Below are positions 47,086-55,607 of a DNA stretch of 64,000 nucleotides, piece by piece. The DNA is taken from the NCBI GenBank assembly GCA_913778905.1, contig CAJYYA010000012.1, positions 98,233 to 162,232 on the forward strand. The letters are read 5' to 3'. A model generated the notes under the pieces. It had not been told where the DNA came from and ran no database searches. It saw nothing but the letters and a program-made list of their open reading frames with translations. Numbering within the stretch: position 1 is the first letter of the stretch; each line of letters begins with the position of its first letter. The translations under genes and the position numbers were made by a program. The DNA comes from an uncultured Naasia sp. GTDB taxonomy: Bacteria > Actinomycetota > Actinomycetes > Actinomycetales > Microbacteriaceae.

Positions 47086-48336
47086 ATGACCCACTCGACC
47101 CTCACCCCCGTCTTCGTCGGCCTGCGCACCGGCCTCCACGTGCTGTTCGCCGCGTTGCTGGCGCTCGTCGGGGTGCGGATCGTCGTGTCGCAGGAGCCGC
47201 TGATGTGGGTCGAGATCCTGCTGGCGGTCCTCTTCGCGGCCGTCTATGTCGTCGGCGGCGCCCGCGCCGCCCCCGCGTCGCGAGAACGCCCCTGGGTGGG
47301 AGCGGCATGGGTTGCCGCGCTGTCCGCCGTGTGGCTCGGGCTGGTGGCGCTCGTTCCTGAAGCGGCGTATCTGGTCTTCCCGCTCTTCTTCCTCTACCTC
47401 CACGTTCTGCCCGGATTCCGCGGCCCGCTCGCCGTGGTCGTCGCCACGGTGCTCGCGATCCTCGCTCTCGGGCTGCACGGCTCGTTCACCCTGGGCGGGG
47501 TCGTCGGTCCCCTCGTCGGGGCCGGTGTGGCCGTCTTGATCGGTCTGGGGTACCGGGCGCTCGCCCGCGAGTCCGCCGAACGCGAGGCACTGCTGGCCGA
47601 ACTCATCGCGACGCGTGACCAGCTGGCCGCGAAGGAACGGGAACAGGGCGTGGCCGATGAGCGCGCCCGGCTCGCCCGCGAGATCCACGACACGGTGGCA
47701 CAGGGCCTGTCGAGCATCCAGATGCTGCTGCACGCCGCAGAACGAGCGGATCCCGGCGGCGCCGGTGTCTCACATGTGCGCCGTGCCCGCGAGACGGCGG
47801 CGGAAGGACTCGGAGAGGCGCGCCGTTTCATCCGAGAGCTCAGCTCGCCGGCGCTCGACCGCGGGCTGCGCGAGGCCCTGCACCGACTGGCCGCCGATCA
47901 GCTACCGCGCGCCGGACTCCTCGTCGAGGTCGACGTTCCCGATCGACTGGACCTGCCCATGGAGCAGCAGACCGCTCTGCTGCGTGTGGCGCAGGGGGCG
48001 CTGGCGAACATCGTGCAGCATGCCGGCGCGACTCGGGCGAGGATCTCGGCCTCGGTGGACGGTGCGGCGGCGCACCTCGTGGTCACCGATGACGGGATCG
48101 GTTTCGATGCTGCGGCGGTGAGGGAGTCGGCCCGGGCGAGCAGAACGGATTCGTTCGGGCTGACCGCGATACGCGAGCGCGTGAGTCAGCTGGCGGGCGA
48201 CGTGGTCATCGATTCGACGCCCGGACGCGGCACGACGTTGCGGGTGTCACTGCCGGTCCCGCCCGCAGCGAGGTCGGATCGGGTGTCGGCGACTGTCTCG
48301 GCGGGCACGAGATGTGAGACGGAGAGGGCGTCGTGA
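47086..48336 (+). CDS. Two-component sensor histidine kinase (NarL/DesK type)
   Basis: 416 aa from ATG 47086 (MTHSTLTPV); an ATG at 47053 is possible. About six N-terminal helices form the sensor. DERARLAREIHDTVAQGLSSIQMLLHAA is the HisKA_3 dimerisation box with the phosphorylated His. ANIVQHAGATRARI and DDGIGFD are the ATPase N and G1 boxes. Coupled by a GTGA overlap to the response regulator. Confidence 0.92.
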   Translation: MTHSTLTPVFVGLRTGLHVLFAALLALVGVRIVVSQEPLMWVEILLAVLFAAVYVVGGARAAPASRERPWVGAAWVAALSAVWLGLVALVPEAAYLVFPLFFLYLHVLPGFRGPLAVVVATVLAILALGLHGSFTLGGVVGPLVGAGVAVLIGLGYRALARESAEREALLAELIATRDQLAAKEREQGVADERARLAREIHDTVAQGLSSIQMLLHAAERADPGGAGVSHVRRARETAAEGLGEARRFIRELSSPALDRGLREALHRLAADQLPRAGLLVEVDVPDRLDLPMEQQTALLRVAQGALANIVQHAGATRARISASVDGAAAHLVVTDDGIGFDAAAVRESARASRTDSFGLTAIRERVSQLAGDVVIDSTPGRGTTLRVSLPVPPAARSDRVSATVSAGTRCETERAS

Positions 48337-48953
48337 TCCGGATCGTCATCGCCGACGACCACCCTGTCGTCCGCGCCGGCTTGCGTGCGCTCCTGGAGGG
48401 CGAGTCCGACCTCGTGGTGGTCGCCGAGGCGAGCACGCCCGACGAAGCCGTCGATCTCGCGGTCGAGCACTCCCCCGAGCTCGTCCTGATGGATCTGCAG
48501 TTCCGATCGACAGCCACCGGGGCCGATGCCACCCGGAGCCTGAGAGCACTCGATGCTCCGCCCTACGTGCTCGTGCTGACCAACTACGACACCGACGGGG
48601 ACATCCTCGGCGCTGTCGAGGCCGGCGCGAGCGGATACCTGCTGAAGGACGCGCCGCCCGGCGACCTCCTCGCTGCGGTCCGAGCGGCGGCTGCCGGCGA
48701 GAGCGCCCTGGCTCCGGCGATCGCGGGCCGGCTCATGGCACGGATGCGGGCACCCCAGGTCGCCCTGTCGGCGCGGGAGATCGAGGTGCTCGGCCTCGTC
48801 GCGGATGGAGCGAGCAACTCCCGGATCGCGGCCGCCCTCCACATCTCCGATGCCACGGTCAAGTCGCACCTCGTCCACGTGTTCTCGAAGCTGGGTGTCT
48901 CATCACGCACCGCCGCCGTCTCTGCGGCTCGCGGTCTCGGCGTCCTCCGCTGA
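48333..48953 (+). CDS. Response regulator, NarL/LuxR family
   Basis: 206 aa with GTG start overlapping the kinase stop. Receiver domain with IADDHPVVRAG, the phosphorylated Asp in ELVLMDLQF and Lys in GYLLKDAPPG; C-terminal LuxR HTH (LSAREIEVLGLVADGASNSRIAAALHISDATVKSHLVHVFSKLGV). Likely regulates the divergent FtsX-type ABC transporter. Confidence 0.94.
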   Translation: MIRIVIADDHPVVRAGLRALLEGESDLVVVAEASTPDEAVDLAVEHSPELVLMDLQFRSTATGADATRSLRALDAPPYVLVLTNYDTDGDILGAVEAGASGYLLKDAPPGDLLAAVRAAAAGESALAPAIAGRLMARMRAPQVALSAREIEVLGLVADGASNSRIAAALHISDATVKSHLVHVFSKLGVSSRTAAVSAARGLGVLR

Positions 48954-48968
48954 CGATCGCTGGTCCCC

Positions 48969-49110
48969 TTCATTTCGCTCCGCTCAATGGGCGGGCCCGC
49001 CTCGCCCGTTGAGCGAAGCGAAACGCAGAGAACCGGGCCCTCGCCCGTTGAGCGAAGCGAAACGCAGAGGACCAGGCCCTCGCCCGTTGAGCGAAGCGAA
49101 ACGCAGAGGA
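48969..49110. repeat. Intergenic repeat cluster, family B (four copies)
   Basis: Same arrangement as at 44.9 kb: one copy of CTTCATTTCGCTCCGCTCAATGGG (48969), then three inverted copies of CGCCCGTTGAGCGAAGCGAAACGCAGA (about 49013, 49052, 49081). These use the variant CGTT and end in CGCAGA. The cluster follows the response regulator stop and precedes the radical SAM gene. Confidence 0.85.
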
Positions 49111-49146
49111 CCGGGCGATGTCGGTCGTCCCCGGTAGACAGGACGC

Positions 49147-50220
49147 ATGACCACCCCACGGACGTCGCCCCTGCTCGACATCCGCCGCATCTATGCCGAA
49201 CCGGCCGCGCTCGAGCTGCCTCGCGGGCAGGACATCGTGGCCCGATGGCCGGGTGCCGAGATCGTCCCGGTCGCATCGCACTGGCAGATCCCCGAGGTCC
49301 ACGGCGACGAGACAAACGTCAAACGGTGGGTGCGGATCAAGACCGAGGCATTGGTCCTGGGCATCAAGAAGTCGCTCGTGACCAGGCCCAACGGGCGGTC
49401 CGCCGATTTCATCGCGCCGTCGACCGCCAACGGCTGCGCGATGGCGTGCGCCTATTGCTACGTGCCGCGCCGGAAGGGGTACAGCAACCCGATCACGGTC
49501 TTCGCCAACATCGATCAGATCGCAGCGCATCTCGCCCGCCACATCAGGAAGCAGGGCCCGAAGACGGAGCCGAATCAGTGTGATCCCGAGGCATGGGTCT
49601 ACGACATCGGGGAGAACAGCGACTGCTCGGCCGACGCGCTGCTCTCCGACAACGTCCGCGAATTGAGCGAGCTGTTCCGCATGTCGCCGACCGCCAAGCT
49701 CTCGTTCGCGACGAAATTCGTCAACCGCGAGCTGCTCGACTGGGATCCTCTCGGTCGATCTCGCATCCGGTTCTCCCTCATGCCGCAGAACACCGCGAAG
49801 GTCACCGACATCCGCACCTCGCCGATCGCAGAGCGCATCGCGGCGATCAACGATTTCGTGGACGCCGGGTGGGAGGTGCACGTCAACTTCTCCCCCGTCA
49901 TCCTCACCTCAAACTGGCGGGCGGAGTGGACGGAGCTGCTCACCGAACTCGACGACACGCTCTCCCCGGCAGCCAAAGAGCAGATCGCTTCCGAGGTCAT
50001 CCTCCTCACCCACAACGAGCAGTTGCACGACGTCAACCTCGGCTGGCATCCGAAGGCGGAGGAGCTGCTGTGGCGCCCTGAGCTGCAGGAGTCGAAGCTG
50101 TCGCAGAACGGGGCGACGAACATCCGCTACCGCCGCGACCTCAAAGCTCAATCGGTCGCCGCGTTCCGCTCCCTCGTCGCCGAGCATTTCCCGGCCTGCC
50201 CCATCCGCTACGCGTTCTGA
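49147..50220 (+). CDS. Rv2578c-like radical SAM protein (spore photoproduct lyase-like family)
   Basis: 357 aa. CAMACAYCYVPR (near residue 97) is a CxxxCxxC iron-sulfur/SAM motif; FIAPSTANGCAM before it and YDIGENSDCSADAL after it fit the SPL-like family widespread in actinobacteria. The non-spore-forming host and missing sequence context make DNA-photoproduct repair only a possibility. It is next to the gene for DNA polymerase IV on the opposite strand, in keeping with a DNA-damage link. Confidence 0.85.
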   Translation: MTTPRTSPLLDIRRIYAEPAALELPRGQDIVARWPGAEIVPVASHWQIPEVHGDETNVKRWVRIKTEALVLGIKKSLVTRPNGRSADFIAPSTANGCAMACAYCYVPRRKGYSNPITVFANIDQIAAHLARHIRKQGPKTEPNQCDPEAWVYDIGENSDCSADALLSDNVRELSELFRMSPTAKLSFATKFVNRELLDWDPLGRSRIRFSLMPQNTAKVTDIRTSPIAERIAAINDFVDAGWEVHVNFSPVILTSNWRAEWTELLTELDDTLSPAAKEQIASEVILLTHNEQLHDVNLGWHPKAEELLWRPELQESKLSQNGATNIRYRRDLKAQSVAAFRSLVAEHFPACPIRYAF

Positions 50221-50231
50221 CCGCGGTCGGG

Positions 50232-50350
50232 CCCTTCATTTCGCTCCGCTCAATGGGCGGCCCCTGGGCCCGTCCCGCCCGTTGAGCGCAGCGAAACGCA
50301 GGGCCATCAGCCCACCCGTCCCGCCCGTTGAGCGCAGCGAAACGCAGGGC
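50232..50350. repeat. Intergenic repeat cluster, family B (three copies)
   Basis: One CTTCATTTCGCTCCGCTCAATGGG copy (about 50233) is followed by two inverted copies of CGCCCGTTGAGCGCAGCGAAACGCAGGG (about 50276 and 50321). It lies between the convergent ends of the radical SAM and polymerase genes. Confidence 0.85.
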
Positions 50351-50357
50351 CGCGCCC

Positions 50358-51632
50358 TCAGGTCTTGTTGGTCTCCCCCAACGACCGCGGCCGGTCTCCG
50401 CGCCGCTTCTCCCGTCCCAGCAACGTCGCCGGGCCCAAGACCCCGGCACCGAACCGAGCGCGCGCCGCATCCATGACGCCCTCGGCTTCGCGCCAGTTGT
50501 CATCGGGACCGCTCTCGTCCCAGAGCGTCAGCGGCCCGTCGTCGTCGCCGTCGGTCAACTGCTCCGCACGCACCCCGATCAGGCGGATGCGCCGTCCCGC
50601 GAGGTCGACCTCCTGCAGCAGCTCGAGGGCCTGCTCGTAGATCCGGCGCCCGGTGTCGGTCGCCTCACCCAGGGTGCGCGAGCGGGTGATGGTCGTGAAG
50701 TCGCCGAAGCGGAGCTTGAGGGCGATGGTCCGCCCCTTGAGCTCGGCACGTCGGAGTCGCACCGCGACTCGCTCGGACTGGTCGAGCAGCTCGCGTCGCA
50801 GCACCACCATGTCGTCGGTGTCGTGCCCGAACGTGTTCTCGTGGCCGACGCTCTTCTCGGTGCCGTGCGGGTTCACGGAGCGCGGATCGCGCGCCCAGGC
50901 CAGATCGTGCAGCTTGTGCCCGGCGGCGACCCCCACCCACTTCTTCAGAACATCGGGCGGGGTGGTCGCCAGATCGCGGACGGTGTGGATACCTCGCGCC
51001 TTGAGGGCCTCCGCCGTCGTCTTCCCCACTCCCCACAGTGCCCCGACCGGGAGGGGGTGCACGAAGTCGATGGTCCTGTCGTGCGGGATCACGAGCAGCC
51101 CGTCGGGCTTGGATTGAGTGGACGCCAGCTTCGCCACGAACTTGGTCGACGCGGCACCGATCGAACAGGTCAGCCCGGTCTCGTTGAAGACGCGGGAGCG
51201 GATCGAACGTGCGATCTGCAGCGGCGATCCGAGGAGTTTGCGGGCGCCGGCGATGTCGAGGAAGGCCTCGTCGATGCTGAGCGGTTCGACGAGCGGGGTG
51301 ACGTCGCGGAACATGCCCATGACGATCCGCGAGTAGTGGGTGTACTTGTGGAAGTGCGGCTGCACCACGACGGCCTTGGGGCACAGCCGCAGTGCCGCCC
51401 CGACCGGCATGGCCGAGCGCACGCCGAACTTGCGCGCCTCGTAGGTCGCCGATGTGACGACGGACCGCCCGGACTCACCGCCGACGATGACGGGCTTGCC
51501 GCGCAGCTCCGGGCGATCGAGCAACTCGACGCTGGCGAAGAACGCATCCATGTCGATGTGGAGGATGGTGGCGGTGTCGCTGTCGAGCTCGCCGGAGCTC
51601 TGCCGCTCGCTCTGCCCGCCCTTCAAACCCAC
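50358..51632 (-). CDS. dinB: DNA polymerase IV
   Basis: About 424 aa from GTG 51632; the start is uncertain, and the tracked 51692 is also open. Y-family palm motifs ILHIDMDAFFASVE and PLSIDEAFLDIAG hold the catalytic acids; VGALWGVGKTTAEAL is a helix-hairpin-helix of the thumb, followed by the little-finger domain. Error-prone translesion polymerase. No obvious LexA box was found upstream. Confidence 0.92.
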   Translation of the reverse strand: MGLKGGQSERQSSGELDSDTATILHIDMDAFFASVELLDRPELRGKPVIVGGESGRSVVTSATYEARKFGVRSAMPVGAALRLCPKAVVVQPHFHKYTHYSRIVMGMFRDVTPLVEPLSIDEAFLDIAGARKLLGSPLQIARSIRSRVFNETGLTCSIGAASTKFVAKLASTQSKPDGLLVIPHDRTIDFVHPLPVGALWGVGKTTAEALKARGIHTVRDLATTPPDVLKKWVGVAAGHKLHDLAWARDPRSVNPHGTEKSVGHENTFGHDTDDMVVLRRELLDQSERVAVRLRRAELKGRTIALKLRFGDFTTITRSRTLGEATDTGRRIYEQALELLQEVDLAGRRIRLIGVRAEQLTDGDDDGPLTLWDESGPDDNWREAEGVMDAARARFGAGVLGPATLLGREKRRGDRPRSLGETNKT

Positions 51633-51710
51633 ACGCCCATCATCCCCCGAACCTCCGACATCGGGGCGATCGGGTGGTCGCGACAGGGGCACTCAAGTCG
51701 CCCAACCCCC

Positions 51711-51810
51711 GGTCGTTGAGGAGGGCCGCCAGGCCCGTCGCGAAACGCCCACGGCTCAACGTCGCATCTGTCACCTGGCCCCTTCATTTCGCTTCGCTCA
51801 ATGGGCGGGC
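51711..51810. repeat. Intergenic repeat, family B single copy plus a related element
   Basis: CTTCATTTCGCTTCGCTCAATGGG at about 51783 is a single copy of family B. About 70 bp before it, GTCGTTGAGGAGGGCC...CGTCGCGAAACG (51711-51747) looks like a diverged relative with a GGGCC insert. The element lies between dinB and the flavoprotein gene. Confidence 0.7.
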
Positions 51811-51847
51811 GGGCGAAATGCTCGGCTAGTGAACGAAGCAGCCGCAC

Positions 51848-52957
51848 TCAGCCCGCAAGGCGGTCGACCGCGGCCGCGAACACCCGCGGCAGGCGGGCGG
51901 CCGCGGGCACGATGGCAGGCCGGAGCGGGGATGTCGCGGCCGCGACCAGAACGCTCGTGAGCCGCCGCACCTCACCCGTCACACGCTCCCAGTCGCGCTC
52001 GTACCGTCCCGGATTCCCCGCGGCGATGGCTGACACCGCCGCCTCGGCCTGGGCGAATCCGACGCGCAATCCCTCGCCGGTCAGAGCATCGACGTATCCC
52101 GATGAGTCCCCGACCAGCAGGACCCGTCCGGCGACCCGACGCGTGGTGCGGTGACCGAACGGGCCGGCTCCGCGAAGGGCCCCGGCCGGCTTGGCTCCGT
52201 CCAGCCGCGCCGCCAAGGCGGGCATTCCGGCGATGGCGGCATCGAAGTCCGTGCCGCGTCGCGCGAGGATCGAGACGCCCACCTCATCAGGCGAGACGGG
52301 CGTGACGTACGCCTCGGCGTCCGGGCCCCAGTACACCTCGACGAGGTCGCTCCACGGGGCGAGCGCATAGTGCTTCCGCAGCCCGAAGCGGCGGGAACCC
52401 GGCCGCGGCGCGGCGTCGAGTCCGAGGCGCTTGCTCACGGTGGAGTGCAGCCCATCGCACGCGAGCAGCCATGAGGCGGTGACCCCACCGGTGGAGACCG
52501 TGTCGCCCAGTTGCACGATCTCACCGGCCCTGCCCGCGATCCGCCGCACACCGATCTCGTCCGCTCGTCGGGACAGGGCGGCGTGCAGGGTCGTCCGGCG
52601 GACGCCACGCCCCGGCCGGGCGAGGCGGTGCTCGGCGGAGTCGGTCTTGTTCACGTACCGAAATCCGGCGATCGGCATACCGTCCGGATCCACCCCGATC
52701 GCATGGAGGGAATCGAGCGCGCGCGGCATCAGGCCTTCGCCGCAGGCCTTGTCGAGCACGCCACCGTGGGGCTCGAGCAGCGCCGTGTCGAATCCTGCGA
52801 GACGCGCGCGGATCGAGGCCACAAGTCCGACGGGGCCGCCTCCGACGACGAGCACATCCGCTCGCTCGTGATCCTCGGCGTCCATCGAGACCGCACGTTC
52901 CGGCGCGACACGCCTGCCGGAACGTGCGGTCTGTGCCGGAACATCCGATCTAGGCAT
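51848..52957 (-). CDS. FAD-dependent oxidoreductase (geranylgeranyl-reductase/aromatic hydroxylase type)
   Basis: 369 aa if it starts at ATG 52957, whose bases overlap the previous stop codon (ATGCCTAG); 345 aa from ATG 52885, which has no RBS. DVLVVGGGPVGLVASI binds FAD, LLACDGLHSTV is the DG-type motif and VLLVGDSSGYVDALTGEGL the second FAD loop. Third gene of an operon with a type III PKS and an ICMT-like methyltransferase. By analogy with SrsC of Streptomyces griseus it may hydroxylate a phenolic lipid. That role is inference. Confidence 0.82.
   Translation of the reverse strand: MPRSDVPAQTARSGRRVAPERAVSMDAEDHERADVLVVGGGPVGLVASIRARLAGFDTALLEPHGGVLDKACGEGLMPRALDSLHAIGVDPDGMPIAGFRYVNKTDSAEHRLARPGRGVRRTTLHAALSRRADEIGVRRIAGRAGEIVQLGDTVSTGGVTASWLLACDGLHSTVSKRLGLDAAPRPGSRRFGLRKHYALAPWSDLVEVYWGPDAEAYVTPVSPDEVGVSILARRGTDFDAAIAGMPALAARLDGAKPAGALRGAGPFGHRTTRRVAGRVLLVGDSSGYVDALTGEGLRVGFAQAEAAVSAIAAGNPGRYERDWERVTGEVRRLTSVLVAAATSPLRPAIVPAAARLPRVFAAAVDRLAG
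52890..52930. repeat. 14-bp inverted repeat near the flavoprotein start
   Basis: ACCGCACGTTCCGG (52890-52903) is matched by CCGGAACGTGCGGT (52917-52930) with a 13-base loop. It falls just upstream of ATG 52885, or inside the coding region if ATG 52957 is used. It may be a leader hairpin, or simply a coding-sequence coincidence. Confidence 0.5.
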
Positions 52958-53501
52958 GGGTGGGCGGAGCCGGGGTCGGGGCGCCGGTGAGCTGCGCGAG
53001 GGCGCGGTTCTCGACCGGGATGCGGAAGCCGAGAAGGAGGATCGCATTGAGAGCCGTGAAGGTGATCGCGGTGATCCAGGCGGTGTGCACGAGCGGAAGG
53101 GCGATGCCCTCGACGACCACGATCCAGTAATTGGGGTGGGACATGAAACGGTAGGGCCCGCCGACCACGCGGCCGGCGCCGGGCACGACGATGACCCGGG
53201 TGTTCCATTGGGGTCCGAGGGCCGTGATGCACCAGTAACGCATGCCCTGACACGCGAGAGCGATGGCAAGCATCGGCCATCCGAGCCACGGGATGAAAGG
53301 CCTGTCCAGAGCGACGACCTCGACGAAGCAGGCCACGATGAACAGCGTGTGCAGTGCGACCATCCACGGGAAGTGCCGCTGACCGTACTCCTTCCCTCCG
53401 CGCGCGAAGGCCCACGCCGCGTTGCGCTTCGAGATGACGAGTTCGACGAGGCGCTCGACGCCCGTCCCGAGCAGGAGGGCAGCGTAGAAGATCACGCTCA
53501 C
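52950..53501 (-). CDS. Isoprenylcysteine carboxyl methyltransferase-like protein
   Basis: 183 aa from GTG 53501 (AGGAG eight bases upstream). About five helices and the ICMT core (MRYWCITALGPQWNTRVIVVPGAGRVVGGPYRFMSHPNYWIVVVEG), whose R-HPNY segment binds SAM. Bacterial members next to type III PKS genes (BpsB of Bacillus, SrsB of Streptomyces) O-methylate alkylpyrones or alkylresorcinols in the membrane. The same role fits here. Confidence 0.85.
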   Translation of the reverse strand: MSVIFYAALLLGTGVERLVELVISKRNAAWAFARGGKEYGQRHFPWMVALHTLFIVACFVEVVALDRPFIPWLGWPMLAIALACQGMRYWCITALGPQWNTRVIVVPGAGRVVGGPYRFMSHPNYWIVVVEGIALPLVHTAWITAITFTALNAILLLGFRIPVENRALAQLTGAPTPAPPTHA

Positions 53502-53607
53502 GGGGTCGGCTCCTGACTGCGGGAGGGGACGGATCGGAACGCGTCGACGCGGCTGCACGGACCCGATGCGGAGCGGAGCAGACCCGCTGCGGAGATGGAT
53601 TGTGCAC

Positions 53608-54798
53608 TCACGCGGCGACGGCTTCGCTGCTCGAGGCGGGGTGGCGGACGTCGCCGTCGGAGCCTCCGTCGACCGGCGACCCGGGTGCCTCGCCCTGTTC
53701 TGCCGCCGCCGATCCGAGGGCCGCCTGCGGCTCCGGCCAGCGCAGCAGGACGAGCTCGGCGCTGAGACCGGGGCCGAGCGCGAAGAGGAGTCCGTCATCC
53801 CCCGGCCGCCGCGTTCCGGCGTCCAGCGAGTCGGCCAGGACATGCAGGATCGACGAGCTCGACAGGTTGCCGACCGCTGCCATCGACCGCCAACTCGCCG
53901 CGAGAGCACTGTCGTCGACATGCAGCGCGCGGGCGAAGGCCTCGAGCACGCGGGGACCGCCCGGATGTGCGAAGAACTCGGCCACGGATTCGAGCTCGAC
54001 CCCGTTGGCGTCGAGGAACTCGGCCACATCGCGTTCGAAGTGGGTGTCCACGACGTCGGCTATGCCCCCGGTCAGGATGATCCGGAACCCGGTGGAGCCG
54101 GGGTTGAAGCCCAGGATGTGGCCGCTGTCGGGGTACAGGTGACTCCGTGCGTCGACGATGTCCGGACCGTTCACGCCGAGTTCCACGGCCCGGCGGGCAC
54201 CGACCGCGACGACCGCCGCAGCGCCGTCGCCGAACAGTCCGCTGGCGACGAGGTTGGCCATCGAATCGTCATCACGCTGCACGGTCAGCGAGCAGAGCTC
54301 CACCGAGACGAGCACGGCGACGTCGTCCGGATGGCCCAGCAGATAATCGTGCAGACGGCCCAGGCCGGCGGCTCCGCCGACGCAGCCCAGCCCGAACATC
54401 GGGACCCTCTTGACGTCACTGCGGAGGCCCAGCAGCGGGACCAGCAACGCGTCGATGGACGGAGCCGAGATCCCGGTGACGGAGGTGAAGAGGACGTGGT
54501 CGACCTGATCCGCTCCGATTCCCGCGGCAGCCAGCGCATCGCGGAGAGCATCGGCCGCCAGTGAGGTCGCAGCCTCGATGAAACGGTCGTTGCTCTCGGT
54601 GAAGGTGACCGCGTTGCGGTAGCTCTCGAGCGGCATCACGAGATGCCGGGTATCGACCTTGCTGCCGGCATGCAGACGTCGCATCACAGCCTGCTTGGCG
54701 GGATCCGGGGTGATCATCGGCGCGAGCATCTCGGTGATCTCGGCCTGCGTGTACCGGTAGGGGGGCAGTGCGGTGGCCACCGCGGCGATCCGGCTCAC
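53608..54798 (-). CDS. Type III polyketide synthase
   Basis: 396 aa from GTG 54798 (VSRIAAVATALPPYRYTQ); no strong RBS. Chalcone-synthase superfamily with an intact triad: Cys in FGLGCVGGAAG, His in FFAHPGGPRVLEAF and Asn in AVGNLSSSSILHVLA. It condenses malonyl-CoA onto a starter, probably a fatty acyl-CoA, to give pyrones or resorcinols. First gene of the PKS - methyltransferase - flavoprotein operon; the next gene begins about 100 bp downstream. Confidence 0.92.
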   Translation of the reverse strand: MSRIAAVATALPPYRYTQAEITEMLAPMITPDPAKQAVMRRLHAGSKVDTRHLVMPLESYRNAVTFTESNDRFIEAATSLAADALRDALAAAGIGADQVDHVLFTSVTGISAPSIDALLVPLLGLRSDVKRVPMFGLGCVGGAAGLGRLHDYLLGHPDDVAVLVSVELCSLTVQRDDDSMANLVASGLFGDGAAAVVAVGARRAVELGVNGPDIVDARSHLYPDSGHILGFNPGSTGFRIILTGGIADVVDTHFERDVAEFLDANGVELESVAEFFAHPGGPRVLEAFARALHVDDSALAASWRSMAAVGNLSSSSILHVLADSLDAGTRRPGDDGLLFALGPGLSAELVLLRWPEPQAALGSAAAEQGEAPGSPVDGGSDGDVRHPASSSEAVAA

Positions 54799-54939
54799 GT
54801 CGGGGACGCTACCACCGAGTTCCGGGGAGACGACCGCACCGGACGACACTCGTCCCAGCGGTGGCCATCGGAAGAATTCTTCGTGCCGTCAGGTCGGACG
54901 ATGAGCGCTCGGTCAGGCGGACGGGGCCATGATTGCCGG

Positions 54940-55599
54940 ATGACACGTATCGCGGTGATCGGCGCCCACGGCCAGGTCGGGCAGCACCTCCTCAATCAGA
55001 TCCACGAAGCAGGCGACGAGGGAGTCGGCGTCATCCGGAACCGCGAACACGGCGAGGATCTCGTCCGACTCGGAGCGGAGACCGCCCTGATCGACATCGA
55101 GACGGCGAGCGCCGACGAACTCGCCGAAGCCCTCCGCGGCGCCGATGCCGTCGTCTTCTCGGCGGGTGCCGGCGCCGGATCGACCAAGGAGCGCAAGCGC
55201 ACCGTCGACTTCGCGGGCTCCGTCCTCTCCGCTCAGGCCGCGAAGCTCGCGGGCGTCCGACGCTTCGTCCAGGTCTCGGCGATGGGTGTCGACGAGCCGC
55301 TCGACGACGACACCGAAGAGGTGTGGGCGGCCTACGTGGAGGCCAAGCGGGACGCCGATGAACGGCTCCGCGAGACCGACCTCGACTGGACGATCGTCCG
55401 CCCCGGCGGGCTCACGTCCGACGAGGCGACCGGCCTCGTCCAGGTGGGCGAGAAGGTCGAGCGCGGCAAGATCTCGCGCGCCGATGTCGCTGCCGTGATC
55501 CTCGCCGTCATCGCCGACACAGGCAGCATCGGTCGGACCTTCGAGGTGGTCTCCGGTTCCGAGTCCGTCGAGGCCGCGGTGGCCTCGCTCGCCCGGTAG
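54940..55599 (+). CDS. NAD(P)-binding SDR-like protein
   Basis: 219 aa from ATG 54940. IAVIGAHGQVGQHLL is the nucleotide-binding loop of atypical (extended-like) SDRs; VRRFVQVSAMGVD and DLDWTIVRPGGLTSDE match the YwnB/Ycf39-like group, which often lacks catalytic Tyr/Lys. NADP-dependent regulator or reductase of unknown substrate. Divergent from the PKS gene by about 140 bp. Confidence 0.85.
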   Translation: MTRIAVIGAHGQVGQHLLNQIHEAGDEGVGVIRNREHGEDLVRLGAETALIDIETASADELAEALRGADAVVFSAGAGAGSTKERKRTVDFAGSVLSAQAAKLAGVRRFVQVSAMGVDEPLDDDTEEVWAAYVEAKRDADERLRETDLDWTIVRPGGLTSDEATGLVQVGEKVERGKISRADVAAVILAVIADTGSIGRTFEVVSGSESVEAAVASLAR

Positions 55600-55607
55600 A
55601 TCGTCGC

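Noticed and set aside
46933-47733. N-terminal extension of the 625-aa FtsX ORF
   Set aside because: Runs antisense through the histidine kinase gene; acidic and Arg/Gln-rich low-complexity residues with no domain.
44900-49110. Possible CRISPR array from repeated 25-bp units
   Set aside because: Only two to four units per site, spacers of about 12-16 bp that resemble each other, mixed orientation and no cas genes.
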